This document shows, piece after piece, positions 32,279 through 42,413 of a stretch of DNA of 64,000 bases (the first letter of the stretch is position 1; every line of letters starts with the position of its first letter). Origin of the DNA: Dipteris shenzhenensis (Eukaryota > Polypodiophyta > Polypodiopsida > Gleicheniales); assembly GCA_047967505.1 (NCBI GenBank), contig CM106540.1; one strand, 5' to 3'. Below the pieces are notes generated by a model that ran no database searches, was not told the origin of the DNA, and was given only the letters and a program-made list of their open reading frames with translations. Both the position numbers and the translations under genes were made by a program.

Positions 32279-34698
32279 CGGATGGAAGTGAGGGGATGCC
32301 AGTGGCGGCGGCACAAATGACTCTTTCTGACGGCGCAATCCAAAGTCGGTCTTTGATCAGGCTCCAGATCTGCCCCAACTCATGTAGAATGGCTCCATCC
32401 AAGGGAATAATACTCTGGCGCGAACTGAGGAGCTGAAAGTCAAACCAACCAGCACTCCTGGGCAAATCGAAGTCTCCCTGAACCTCAAAGAACAGAAATA
32501 GAAAGGCCCCGCCTCCGAAGCCAGGTTGAAGAGTCCTAGGGCAAGAATGAATTTGCGAGCCGACAATACGGTGAACTGATGAAAACTAAGTCATGCTCAA
32601 AAGCTGTCTATTAATCTCGCTGTCAAAAAGCTCAGCTGACGAGCTTTCGCTCCCCCGAGAACGGAAGCTGCCTGCGGAGAAACGAAGAATGTGCCCCTCT
32701 CTGGATAGAGTAACAGATCTCAAGTACTCCTCTACCTCCTCTGACCGTCGACAAAATACCGGGAGAAGTTCCAATCTAGTGAGGGAGTCTGTGGAAACCC
32801 CTCGAGCAAAAAAGGACCAAAACTCAACGGGCAGATCTCTGTTCACCATCCTAGGGTCAGGTCTAGGAGTTAGAAGAGCTGAAAGAGGCTGAGCCGTCCT
32901 AACTCTACACCTGGAATAGGTAAGAGGGAGAGGAAGAATCTGTGACGAGGTGCCTGTACGCAAGGGTGACTGAAAATCTCGCTCAATCTCATCTGCTAGG
33001 ATCTCCCAACCCTCACGCTTGTCTGGGTACTGAGCGAAATCTGTGACCGCACTCGCAAAAGATCTGGATAAACCAGGAGTGAAAAGCTGCGAGGACGAGG
33101 CTGTACTAGGAGGGGTGTCTGAGAGGATGCTCCGCATAGCAACAAAAGAAGGTACTGTGCGACAGGGAAGAGAAAGAGGTCTCGAGGGAACCTCATACAG
33201 GCGCATGAGATCTTGGGACGGTCTCTGACTCTGACCTGTGCCATGAAATACCTCTCTCTCACTGGACTGCTGTGAAGAGGCATCCATCACCGTGTCCGCA
33301 GCCTGAGCAGTCTCTTGCTGGATAACTGTCTCAGAAACCAATAAATGAACCTCCGGGGTGGAAGTGTCAAGAGTCATCAAATCCTGAGTTACTGTCTCCT
33401 GCACAGTGTGAGGCCCTACCTGCGGATGGTCCTCTGCATCTCCCCTTTCCGGGGTCTCCTGCACGTGTGCCTCAACTCCCTGAGCTACCATCTCTTGCAC
33501 AGTGTCAAGACCTGCCTGTGGATGGTCCTCTGTATCTCCCCTATCCGGGGTCTCCTGCACATGTGCCTCAACTCTCTGCGAACTGTGAGCTCGTACCTGG
33601 GGCTGCTCGAACTGCTGACTCTCCCTCTGTCTCCGTCTCCTCCGAGCTCTCCGTGAGAGCTGTTCCGCTGGAGGCACCTCCAAGTCCTCTGAGTTCACTG
33701 GAGGCTCCCCCAAAAAAGTCTCCTCTCGCTCTGCTGAATGAGTCGAAGCAGGCTCAGAGACCCCTAGGGGCTGCTCATACTGCTGACTCTCCCTCTGTCT
33801 TCGTCTCCTCCGAGCTCTCCGTGAGATCTGTTCCGCTGGAGGCACCTCCAAGTCCTCTGAGTTCACTGGAGGCTCCCCCAGAGGAATCTCCTCGCTCTGC
33901 TAAATGAGTCGAAGCAGGCTCAGAGACCCCTGGAGGCTGTGCTGTAGGTTTTGGGTTACTCGGAGGATGAGATGTATCCGGAGTCTCAGATCGATGCCGA
34001 TGACTGGGGCAATCCCTAATAAAGTCCCTAATAAAGTGACACCTCTTCCGATAGAAAAGACACTGATCAGGAAGACCCTCATACAAAACCCTCTGCTGCA
34101 TCTGGACCCCATCTCCAGTGGAGTACGAAATCAAAGTAGGCAAAGGTCGAGGAGGGGGGAAATCTGAAATGAGTCTAACCCTCGTAACACCTGTACCAGT
34201 AAGTGACTGAGCATAGGAAGGTCTAGCACCTGAAGGGATGAGTGTATCTGCCACACTAGCCATATGCTCCACAGCTCTGCGACAAGAGCTAACCTCATCA
34301 GGAAGTCCAGGGAAAAGGATCCAAAAGGAGACCTGTCACGGTCCAGGGGAAGTAGAACTGAAGTGCTTCCGCCAAGGCCACAAATGGATGACTCTGCTCT
34401 GAAACTGAAGCGGTGAGCTCATAAGTACTCTTTGAGCCTGCTCTGCAGACTGAAGGCCAAAAGAAAAGTACCCTCTGCCAAGCAATCGGAAAACCGTAAC
34501 TGAGACACCCAAAGAGGCCATGCTGGTGTACACCCAATCATGTAACTGCTGGCCTCTACTGGGTAGAAAGCCAATGATGTGAGTCGAACGAAAACCCTCC
34601 TCTGCTACCTCAATCATCTGCACAATGTCGGGAGGAAAAGAAACTGAGACTTCAATCTCCTCAGGTTTGGCGACGGGAGTGGCATTAGTGTCCTCCAT
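32271..34698 (-). pseudogene. LINE-D ORF1 (gag-like) with internal repeats
   Basis: ATG (complement of 34696-34698) opens MEDTNATPVAKPEE; the DUF4283-like domain follows (VFRLLGRGYFSFGLQS). The frame shifts near 34280-34336; the next part has LFYRKRCHFIRD, a degraded zinc knuckle. Then comes a long Ser/Pro/Glu-rich and Arg-rich region (RRARRRRRQRESQQ) containing a 168-bp unit (56 codons) repeated twice plus part, and a 96-bp unit (32 codons) repeated twice. The frame 33866-32586 is open for 426 codons. After a stop at 32586, remnants continue to a TAG at 32271-32273. A LINE-A-type ORF1 is the closest relative here. Confidence 0.78.
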
Positions 34699-35285
34699 TG
34701 TCTCAGCTTACGCTGTCTTGAGGGGAGGAGCTACCTCTGCTGGAAATACCCACCAAGAACTCACAGCCAACCACCAATAAATCCCAAAAAAGAAAACTGT
34801 GTAAAGAAATCTCCGAACTTCAGCCTGCGTGGGATGCAAACAGGTTGCTCAGTGCTGAAGCAGACAGCTCCGCCAATGCCTGGAAACAGCTCAGGATAAC
34901 AGCTCCCCGGAACACGAGGCGAACCGTCCTGGAGAGGGCCCTGAAACTGTCTAACCTGAAGCAAGGGAGGGGGGCAACCTGAAGGGGCGACCTGGGCTGG
35001 GCATTGCTAAGAGACCTGGCCTGCACGACCGGTTTGCAGGCGACTTGGGTGCCAAGGGGCCTGCGCGGCCGAGGCAGCAGATCGCAGGGCCAAGGGGCTG
35101 CGCGGCGACCTGTGAGCTGGATGCTGCCAAGGGCCTGCGCAGCGACCAGCAAACTGGGCGCAGGGCCAAGGGGCCTGCGCGGCCAAGTACCTGAGAGCTG
35201 GGTGCAAGGCCAAGGAGCGAGGTGGCGAGGTGCTGCAAGGGGGGCCTGCACGGCCACGTTACCTAGGGAGAGGGGCTGGGTGAAG
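34699..35285 (-). other. LINE-D 5' leader, GC-rich with short repeats
   Basis: Much more G/C-rich than its surroundings between about 34990 and 35260, with the block GGCCAAGGGGCCTGCGCGG and close variants recurring at least four times. Position just upstream of ORF1 suggests a LINE 5' untranslated region. The open frames here are compositional. Its left end (LINE 5' terminus) is not resolved. Confidence 0.55.
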
Positions 35286-35384
35286 GCGATGGGTAGTGGT
35301 GGGCAGCAACAGCAGACGGGGAGCTCCTCGCTTTCACGAAAATGCTTACGTGTCGTGTCTTAACGTGTCTTACAACCATGATAG

Positions 35385-36318
35385 ATAGGAGCACATTGAG
35401 CATGTGAAGCAGGTGCTGGAAATGCTGAGGATGCATCAGCTTTATGCAGAAGCCAGCAAAATGCATTTTTATGGCAAAGGAGGTTGATTACCTTGGGCAT
35501 ATTGTCTGTAGACGTGGCATTCAGGTGGATCCCGCAAAGCTGAAATGCATCAAAGATTGGCCACAACCACAAACTCCCACCCAGTTGAGAGGATTTTTAG
35601 GTCTTGCTTCCTTCTACAGGCGCTTTATTCGCAAATTTGCGAAGAGAGCACCTCCTCTTATTGATCTCTTGAAGAAGGATGACTTTCGGTGGTCAAAGGA
35701 AGCACAACGCAGCTTGAAATTTGCTCTCACTCATGCACTTGTCTTGGTATGCCCTGATTTTTGCATGCTATCATTATGGAGGCAAATGCGAGTGGCAAAG
35801 GTTGGGGGTCTGTTCAGCAGGAAGTTTGATGCCAAAGAACTCAATTACCATGTTTATGATCAGGAGATGCTGGCTATCTTGCATGCTTTCAAGAAATGGC
35901 ACCATTATCTCTATGGAAGTAAAATTAAGGTGAAAATATACACTTAGATTCTTCCTCACCCAGCCAAATATGTCATATAAGCAGAAGAAGTGGTTGGCTG
36001 CAGTCCAATCCTATGATTTTGACACTGAGTATAGAAAAGGGCATTACAATATGGTTGCAGATGCCTTGTCCAGGATGTGGGCTTGCAATTTGTCTGCTAT
36101 CTCTACCATATATCAGGAGTGGATTCATGGCATTCAGGAAGAGTATATGCAGAATTGTAAGGCAGCTCCCATATTTTCAGATTTGTAGAGGCCTTCTAGT
36201 CAGGGTCATCCGAATTTCAAATTGCATAATGGGCTGTTGTGGTGCCAAGACAGGATCTATTTAGTGCAAGACTCAAAATACCGCCAGTTGGTTTTGCAAG
36301 AAATGTACTCTCTCCCAT
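35385..36318 (+). pseudogene. Gypsy-B reverse transcriptase end, RNase H, start of integrase
   Basis: HIEHVKQVLEMLRMHQLYAE starts the fragment; a frame shift leads to KEVDYLGHIVCRRGIQVDPAK, GFLGLASFYRRFIRKFA and then RNase H (FDAKELNYHVYDQEMLAI, KKWHHYLYG). A stop at 35945 and a small deletion break the centre; YRKGHYNMVADALSRM follows. It ends in the integrase region, LVLQEMYSLP, at 36318, where Copia-D inserted. It is a different chromovirus family from Gypsy-1. The 5' half is missing. Confidence 0.88.
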
Positions 36319-36323
36319 GGCTG

Positions 36324-36585
36324 TGTAGGGTCATTGAATGAAAAGAGAGTGCAAGGTACAAAGAGTCGAAGAGTCACAATCGTGACGTCAATCTTGAATA
36401 GTGAAAAAGGAGGAGTACAAGGTACAAGTACCTAGACCTAGGACTAAGTGTCCTAGGTGTCACATAGGACTAAGTGTCCTATGTGGCCTAAAAGGCACTA
36501 ACACTACAAGTGCTTATATTTATGCCTACAAGGCACATACCATGGCCTATAGGGCATCACTAGAACCACCAGGAGATGGCCTACA
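36324..36585 (-). repeat. Copia-D 3' LTR with twin hairpins
   Basis: Ends TGTAGG and CCTACA. Contains two adjacent perfect palindromic hairpins (36436-36458 and 36461-36485) sharing the loop CTAAGTG. A polypurine-type CCCCCCTGCATGG (complement) follows on the internal side. Confidence 0.9.
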
Positions 36586-36708
36586 AACCCCCCTGCATGG
36601 GATGGGCTGAAGTACTTTGGAAACGTCTTAGAATACCTAGTATTTTCTGGTCATGGTGGCACATGTTCATCCAAAAGGATATAGCCACCTATGAATGTAT
36701 AAGGGATG

Positions 36709-36945
36709 TCAGATCATGTAACAAAGGGAACCAAGTGTAAAGCCTTCGAACTTGGGACGAGGAAGTGCCTTTGTAAACATATCTGCTATGTTGTCCTCTG
36801 TGGGAAGATAGGACAACTCTATGTCTCCTGCTGATAACCGCTCCCGAACATAATGATAATGAACTTCAATATGCTTGGTACGCGCATGAAACACTGGGTT
36901 ACGCACAATGGCCAAAGCACTCTGGTTGTCAGTGTAGACCATAGT
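36709..36945 (-). pseudogene. Copia-D RNase H C-terminus
   Basis: YTDNQSALAIVRNPVFHART, HYHYVRERLSAGDIELSYLP and DNIADMFTKALPRPKFEGF are the final copia RNase H motifs; stop at 36709. The upstream part of pol is deleted and gag sequence adjoins at about 36950. Confidence 0.9.
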
Positions 36946-36954
36946 GGAGGATGT

Positions 36955-37155
36955 CTAGCGACTATGTCTCATTGATTTATAACAGTGGAACTCGGCAAGT
37001 CTGGAGCTGGTGACAACTGATACGGTAACAATATTCCACAAATGCTTTGCAACAAGAATATGTTTCATGAGATAAGACCACATTGGATAGTTGGTGCCAT
37101 CCAACTTATCATCTTCACGAAGAACACCAAATAGATCCTGATTGTTCCCAGCCAT
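36955..37155 (-). pseudogene. Copia-D gag N-terminus
   Basis: ATG (complement of 37153-37155) opens MAGNNQDLFGVLREDDKLDG, then NYPMWSYLMKHILVAKHLW, the conserved start of copia gag. It is cut after about 50 codons and joined to RNase H sequence. Confidence 0.85.
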
Positions 37156-38286
37156 AGCAAATGTGATACCCTGAAAGAGACCTGAAAACCCAAAAGCCTC
37201 AAGGCTGGCTGTCCAAAAATGACAGCAAATATCTGCAAATTTCCGACCCAAATCAAAAGGCAAATGCAGATCTGACCCAAATGTGACTGTGGCAGGCAAT
37301 GTTCACTGCAAAAACAGCAAATCTAGCAAAAGCCCCAAATTTATTGAGGGCAAATAGGCCAAAAAGAGGGCAAATGCAGAAAAGCCCCAAATTTTGCTGA
37401 AATTTTGCAAATGTGACCCAATGTATTCGAATTTGACTCAATGTTTTGCAGAAAAGACTCAATGTCTGAAAATCTGACTCAATGTCCTGCAAATGTGACT
37501 CAATGTTCTCCAATCTGACCCAATGTGTTGCAATCAAACAATAAATTGCAGATCAAATCCCAAAAGAAATAGCCTCAAGGCTTGCAACTGCAAAATTAGG
37601 AGTTGCTGTCCACAAATTGATTGCAAAATTGCACATGTCCCAAAGTATGGACCTCAAAATGTAGGCTTTCCAAGCTGTTGAAATGGCTTGAGATGATTTC
37701 AAACAGTAGAAGGAAGATAAGGATAACAAAAATCCTCAAGAGCCCCAAATTTTGAGAAGGTCTTGAATATAGCTTTCACATGTGCCAAACCTGTACGGTG
37801 CAGGTACGGAGTGCAATGTACGGAAGCAAGAACGTTGTTGTACGGATACAAGTACATTGTACGGAATAGTGAGTAGCGCAGTACGGAGTCCAATGTACGG
37901 CACCTGTACAATGTACAGAGATTGTACGAAGCATGTACGTCTGCTGTATGGAAGCTTGGTGTACGGAGTCACAAGTACGGCTGTACTGATCCAGGTACGA
38001 GGCAAGTGACTGTACGGCGGCACATTTATGGAGCACGACGTACGCGCTATACGGAAGGTGCACGACGACAGTACGGAGCAGGTACGGGATGTTCCGTACA
38101 GCGGGTGTCCAATGTACGGACGTCTGTTGTAGATTGTACGATGCAAGTGAGTACGGAAGCAGCGGGTGGAGGACGTACAGATTTTGACGCAGGATCTTTA
38201 CGGATGTTCGTACAGTCGTACGGACTGTACGGATGAAGGGATAGGGAGCAGATGCAAATCCGGGGGTAGGAGACGAGTTGAACGTG
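37156..38286 (-). other. Copia-D leader with CAATGT repeats and GTACGG array
   Basis: Between 37390 and 37530 short units around TGACTCAATGT and TGCAAA recur. From 37793 to 38232 the hexamer GTACGG occurs 16 times on the + strand (CCGTAC on the element's own sense strand), plus one CCGTAC on the + strand at 38094. Chance expectation is about 0.1 per strand. The 184-codon - strand frame across this block is not treated as a gene. Confidence 0.85.
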
Positions 38287-38298
38287 GCTCTGATACCA
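38287..38298 (-). other. Copia-D primer binding site
   Basis: Reverse complement TGGTATCAGAGC, one base from the 5' LTR. Confidence 0.93.
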
Positions 38299-38299
38299 G

Positions 38300-38557
38300 T
38301 GTAGGATCGTTGAATGAAAAGAGAGTGCAAGGTACAAAGAGTTGAAGAGTCATAGCCGTCACGTCAATCTTGAATAGTGAAAAAGGAGTACAAGGTACAA
38401 GTACCTAGACCTAGGACTAAGTGTCCTAGGTGTCACATAGGACTAAGTGTCCTATGTGGCCTAAAAGGCAGTAACACTACAAGAGCTTATATTTATGCCT
38501 ACAAGGCACATACCATGGCCTATAGGGCATCACTAAACCTCCAGGAGATGGCCTACA
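38300..38557 (-). repeat. Copia-D 5' LTR with twin hairpins
   Basis: TGTAGG...CCTACA, about 258 bp, very similar to the 3' LTR. The same two hairpins lie at 38409-38431 and 38434-38458. Confidence 0.92.
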
Positions 38558-38562
38558 GGCTG

Positions 38563-39712
38563 GACATGCGGGTATCACTAAAACATATGAAAGAATCAAG
38601 CAAAGCTTTACCTAGGAAGGCATGTGGAGAGATGTGGTTAAATATGTGGCTGAATGCTTGCCTTGCCAACAGAATAAAGTGGAAAGAAAATTACCCGCAG
38701 GTCTCTTGTAGCCATTACCCATTCCAGAGGGCAAATGGACGCACATAGCAATGGATTTCATCACAGGATTGCCTTCTACAGAAAGGGGATGGGGCAACAT
38801 AATAAAGTGGAAAGCAAATTACCTGCAGGTCTCTTGCAGCCATTACCCATTCCAGAGGGCAAATGGACGCACATAGCAATGGATTTCATCACAAGATTGC
38901 CTTCTACAGAAAGGGGATGGGACAGCATCTTTGTTGTGGTCGATAGAATGACAAAACAGGCCCATTTCATACCCACCAAGACCCTTTATTCAGCATCACA
39001 GGTTGCTTGGCTTTTCATTGAGCATGTCTTTAAGCATCATGGTTTCCCTTAGGAAATTGTCAGTGACAGAGATGCAAAATTTATGGGTCACATTTGGCAG
39101 GAGATATTTTCAGCAGTGGGTACTTTACTCACACCTAGCACTGCTTACCATCTTGAGACTGATGGACAGTCGGAAAGGGTGCACAAATGGGTGGAGGAAT
39201 ATTTGAGGCACTTTTGTGATGATACTTAGAAGTCTTGGAATAAATGGTTGGCAGTTGCTGAATTCTGCTACAACAGTACCAAGCATCTCTTCATTGGCAT
39301 GAGCCCGTTTGAGGCAATGTACGGATGCAAGGTCGGGATGCCTTCTTCAATTGCTGGCATGGCTGTGAAAAATCAGCAAGCATGGAATGACTTGGAGAGG
39401 TGGCATATTAGTTGGAGCTACCCAGGACCTCGAAGATCCATGATGTTTTCCATGTGTCTTTGCTGAAACCACATGTGGGACAATATGTTCATATTCTTCC
39501 TGAGTTGCCACCTATGGATGAGGAGGGCCACATCCTCTATGTTTCAGAGCACATCATGGGTTTCAGACCATGTGCTCTGCAACAAGGTCTATATAGAGTA
39601 TCTTATCAAGTGGCGGGGACTCCCTGAGGGTGAAAATTCATGGCAGCCAGAAAGCATTGTCCAGCACCACCCTTATCTCCTATCGGGCTGATTAGTAGTT
39701 GCTGTTTGCTGC
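38563..39712 (+). pseudogene. Gypsy-B integrase and chromodomain
   Basis: Continues from 36318 after Copia-D: integrase zinc finger (VAECLPCQQNK), MDFITGLPS and core (VVVDRMTKQAHFIPT, SDRDAKFMGH, TDGQSERVHKWVEEYL), interrupted by a 128-bp tandem duplication (38673-38800 and 38801-38928) that shifts the frame. An internal deletion near 39410 joins integrase to DVFHVSLLKPHVG, followed by the chromodomain YIEYLIKWRGLPEGENSWQPE and TGA/TAG just after YLLSG. Chromodomains in such elements direct integration toward heterochromatin. Confidence 0.9.
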
Positions 39713-39879
39713 ACTCTTCTTGGACTGCCATGCTGTGAAATTTTGAGGGCAAAATTCAATGGGAAGGGATGGCTGTAATGAAGGGGAAAAAAGGGGCAAT
39801 TTAGAGGACCTTTTTGATGTGACATCTAATCCTATCTACTCCCATCTCCTTCCTCCTACGTGTTGCCTACACTCTCTCT
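39713..39879 (+). other. Gypsy-B 3' untranslated remnant
   Basis: Contains a purine tract (GGGAAGGGAT near 39761) that could precede the 3' LTR, but LINE-C replaces the sequence at about 39880 and no LTR end can be seen. Confidence 0.4.
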
Positions 39880-41218
39880 CCTACATGATTGGACATGTCA
39901 TGTCCAAGATTTATGCATCAGTGCTTGATTCCGAGGGCAGCCAAGTTGCGGAGTGTCGAGGGTAGTAGGACACAGGGTTCCGGCCTGATCATGGAACCAT
40001 GGATCATATTCTCATGCTCAGATGTATCATCGAGGAGGCGAGGGCACGGAAGTAGAGGGTTTACTATTGCTTTGTGGATTTTCGCAAAGCATTTGATACG
40101 GTTCCGAGAGCCTGCCTCATCCGGCGTCTATAGGATTTGGGTTATGACCATGAGATCATTTGGGCTGTCATGACACTTTATGAGAGAGCCTTAGACAGAG
40201 TCCGGGCAGGATGTGGGTGGACAAACGAGATCATGATCACTATTGGGGTCAAACAAGGGTGTCCTTTATCACCTACCCTGTTTGGCCTCTACATAGACAA
40301 GCTCGAGACAGTGATGCAGACACAAGGGGGATGGATGTTCTCTTGCTGGCACGTTGATCCGGATATTGCTGTACGCAAATGATGTGGCTCTTTTGTCTTT
40401 CTCAGCAGAGGGGCTCTAGGGATACCTTGACGCATTACAGTTCTTTTGTGAGTCCCATGACTTAAAGGTCAACCTGGGTAAAACCAAGGTTATGATCTTC
40501 AACACATCTCGAGTCGTCATGCGATAGGAGCAATTCACGCTTGATGGGTCACGTTTCATCATACACGTATCTTAGGGTTGTCTTCTCCAGACCCATCTTT
40601 ACTATGAGACCCATGATGCATACCTGCTTGAGTAGAGGATACGCTTCATTAGCCAGACTAGAGAGGCAGTGCTTCCGCTTGCACTTTCAGGATCCATGGA
40701 CCAAGGGGTTGCTTTTTGACTCCTTGGTCTGCCCAGCGAGGATGTATGGCAGCCCTTGGTGGGGGCCAGACTTGTCGGATATAGAGTGGGAGCGGCTACA
40801 GGTTCTCATGCTATCACGGATGATCCGTGGTAAGCCATCCGTTCCTTACCAGATCATTCATGATGAGTTTGGGTCATCCCCATTACAGCTAGATGCTGCA
40901 TTTCAGGTCATCACGTATTTGTACCGAGTCCAGGGGTATGGGGATTACACTTCTGGACACAGCAGGCTACCATGGTTAGCATTGTCCTCCTCTATGGCTC
41001 TCTCAGCAGGAGGGGACTAGAGATGCTGGTATGCATGCACAGAGAGATGGTTTGAATGACTAAGGTTCCACATGGATAGACTCCATCCCTTCCAGTACAG
41101 TATGGACGCTCTGTTTTCTCTCCTCCGGTCACACGAGGTCAACCAAGTCATTCGCGATGATCTCTTACAGCTACACACATTCCAGACCTGGTTGGGATCG
41201 AGCGAGCTTCTAGTGAAG
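39880..41218 (+). pseudogene. LINE-C copy 1 reverse transcriptase
   Basis: Starts inside reverse transcriptase at HVMSKIYASVLDSEG and continues with GFRPDHGTMDHIL, YCFVDFRKAFDTVPRACLIRRL, TAG at 40131, DLGYDHEIIWAVMTLYER, GVKQGCPLSPTLFGLYIDKLE. The catalytic YVDD segment is shifted and mutated (AVRK region, 40370). LSRGYASLARLERQCF and the thumb region follow to SSELLVK at 41218, where a copia fragment interrupts. TAG at 40131 is shared with copy 2 at 57251. Confidence 0.88.
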
Positions 41219-41711
41219 GTACAAAAGGATTGGTGAAAGATGTACTCTATGTTTCAAAGCTTAGGAAGAACCTCTTATCAATTGATCAAATGATGAAACA
41301 TAACTATCGAGTCATCTTTGATGGATATGAATGCACAATCAGAGACAAATCTAGAGGATATCAGTTAGTAGGAAAAGCAGTGAAGCTTGTTCAAAATGCT
41401 AGCTTCAGTACTGGATTTGCATGCCATCTCAACTCAACCACAACAGATGCGACTTTCTGCAATATGGCACAAGAGATATGGACATGTCAATTTCAAAAGC
41501 TTAGAAATCAAAATATGGCAATTGGAATTCCTAAGCTTCAATTTCTTGGAAAAGTTTGCAACATATGCTTCTTTGTTAAACAAAAGCAAGCCAATTTCGG
41601 AAGAAGCACCTCTCAAGCATGAGGTATTCTTGATTTGATACATATAGATGTATGGGGTTATGCCTAGACCCGTAGCATCAATGGTTCACTTTACTACTTG
41701 ACTTTCATTCC
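41219..41711 (+). pseudogene. Copia GAG-pre-integrase fragment inside LINE-C
   Basis: GLVKDVLYVSKLRKNLLSI, RDKSRGYQLVGKAVKLV, IWTCQFQKL (degraded H-x-R-x-GH region) and CNICFFVKQKQANF belong to the segment between copia protease and integrase core. LIHIDVWG starts the integrase core, then a stop. No LTR is present on either side; LINE-C resumes immediately. About three LINE bases are missing at the joint. Confidence 0.85.
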
Positions 41712-42413
41712 TCAGCTTCTACAGGGATCAATGCTTGCATATCATAGAGGAGGGGCTCATTGACCCACCAGGATTCATGCAGATCCACTTACCCCACTCA
41801 CTGAGGGTCTCTATTGGCCAGTTTCCGGTCTCTTCACATAGACTTCGCATCGAGAGCGGCAGAGCAGAGGACCTACTCATGGAGAGGCGCATATGCATAT
41901 TGTGTGACATAGCCTCTTAGAGATAGCTCGAGGGTTTTGTCCCGATTCCTCTCCTATCCATACCAAAGCCGAGACAACTCTCAAAGCTCCATCACTGAGT
42001 TTTTCTTGCCAAATCACAAGGACCTCCATGGGGCGAGACCTCCATATGATCGTGACCCAGAGCCAGCGACTCGATAGCTCAGAGAGAGCGTTGACGCGCA
42101 TATTACACTTGGGGATATCCCCTCCCTGTTCAGAGTCGAAGCCCGGCCGACAGGGGTTACTGTAGCCCTTGTTAGATGCAGAGTTATGACCAAGAGATGT
42201 CATAGGGGCGCACCTATGAGCGGCCGGCAACACTCTATTACCGCGTTCATGCCTCCACTGCCTCATCCACCCTGATGTCCTGATGATGATGATGATGATG
42301 TTGAGATTGATATGTAGTCGACCACTGACATGACTATGTTATACTTATTACTACCATTTTGTATTTTTTCTATTCTGCATTGGCGTGGATGCTTGTTTAG
42401 TAGGTCCACCTTC
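41712..42413 (+). pseudogene. LINE-C copy 1 C-terminus, 3'-truncated
   Basis: LHIIEEGLIDPPGFMQIHLPHSLRVSIGQFPVSSHRLRIESGRAE matches copy 2 at 58387-58517. The zinc-finger region (ICILCDIAS) ends in TAG, and a shifted Arg-rich tail follows. A (GAT)n run lies at 42281-42300. The 3' tail is cut at GGTCCACC (42413), where a - strand LINE begins. Confidence 0.85.

Larger units (their letters stand above)
36324..38557 (-). mobile_element. Copia-D: non-autonomous copia with target duplication
   Basis: Two 260-bp LTRs flank a Met-tRNA primer site, a long leader, a gag start and the very end of RNase H. Everything between gag and RNase H is deleted. GGCTG at 36319-36323 is repeated at 38558-38562, a perfect 5-bp target duplication. 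Removing the element and one GGCTG restores a continuous Gypsy-B integrase reading (LP-MAGHAGITKTYERIKQ), which proves the nesting order. Only trans-supplied proteins could mobilise it. Confidence 0.93.

Noticed and set aside
37390-38232. Possible CRISPR-like or satellite array
   Set aside because: Repeats are short, irregularly spaced and lie inside a plant retrotransposon leader; there are no uniform spacers.
37776-38330. 184-codon - strand frame across the GTACGG array
   Set aside because: Its Tyr/Arg/Thr pattern mirrors the repeated hexamer; it lies in the leader of a copia element and matches no family.
41219-41711. Copia insert starting GTACAA and ending CTCAG, looking like an intron gained by LINE-C
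   Set aside because: Joining the flanks removes five bases of LINE sequence and breaks the frame, and the host LINE is dead, so GT-AG ends are probably chance.
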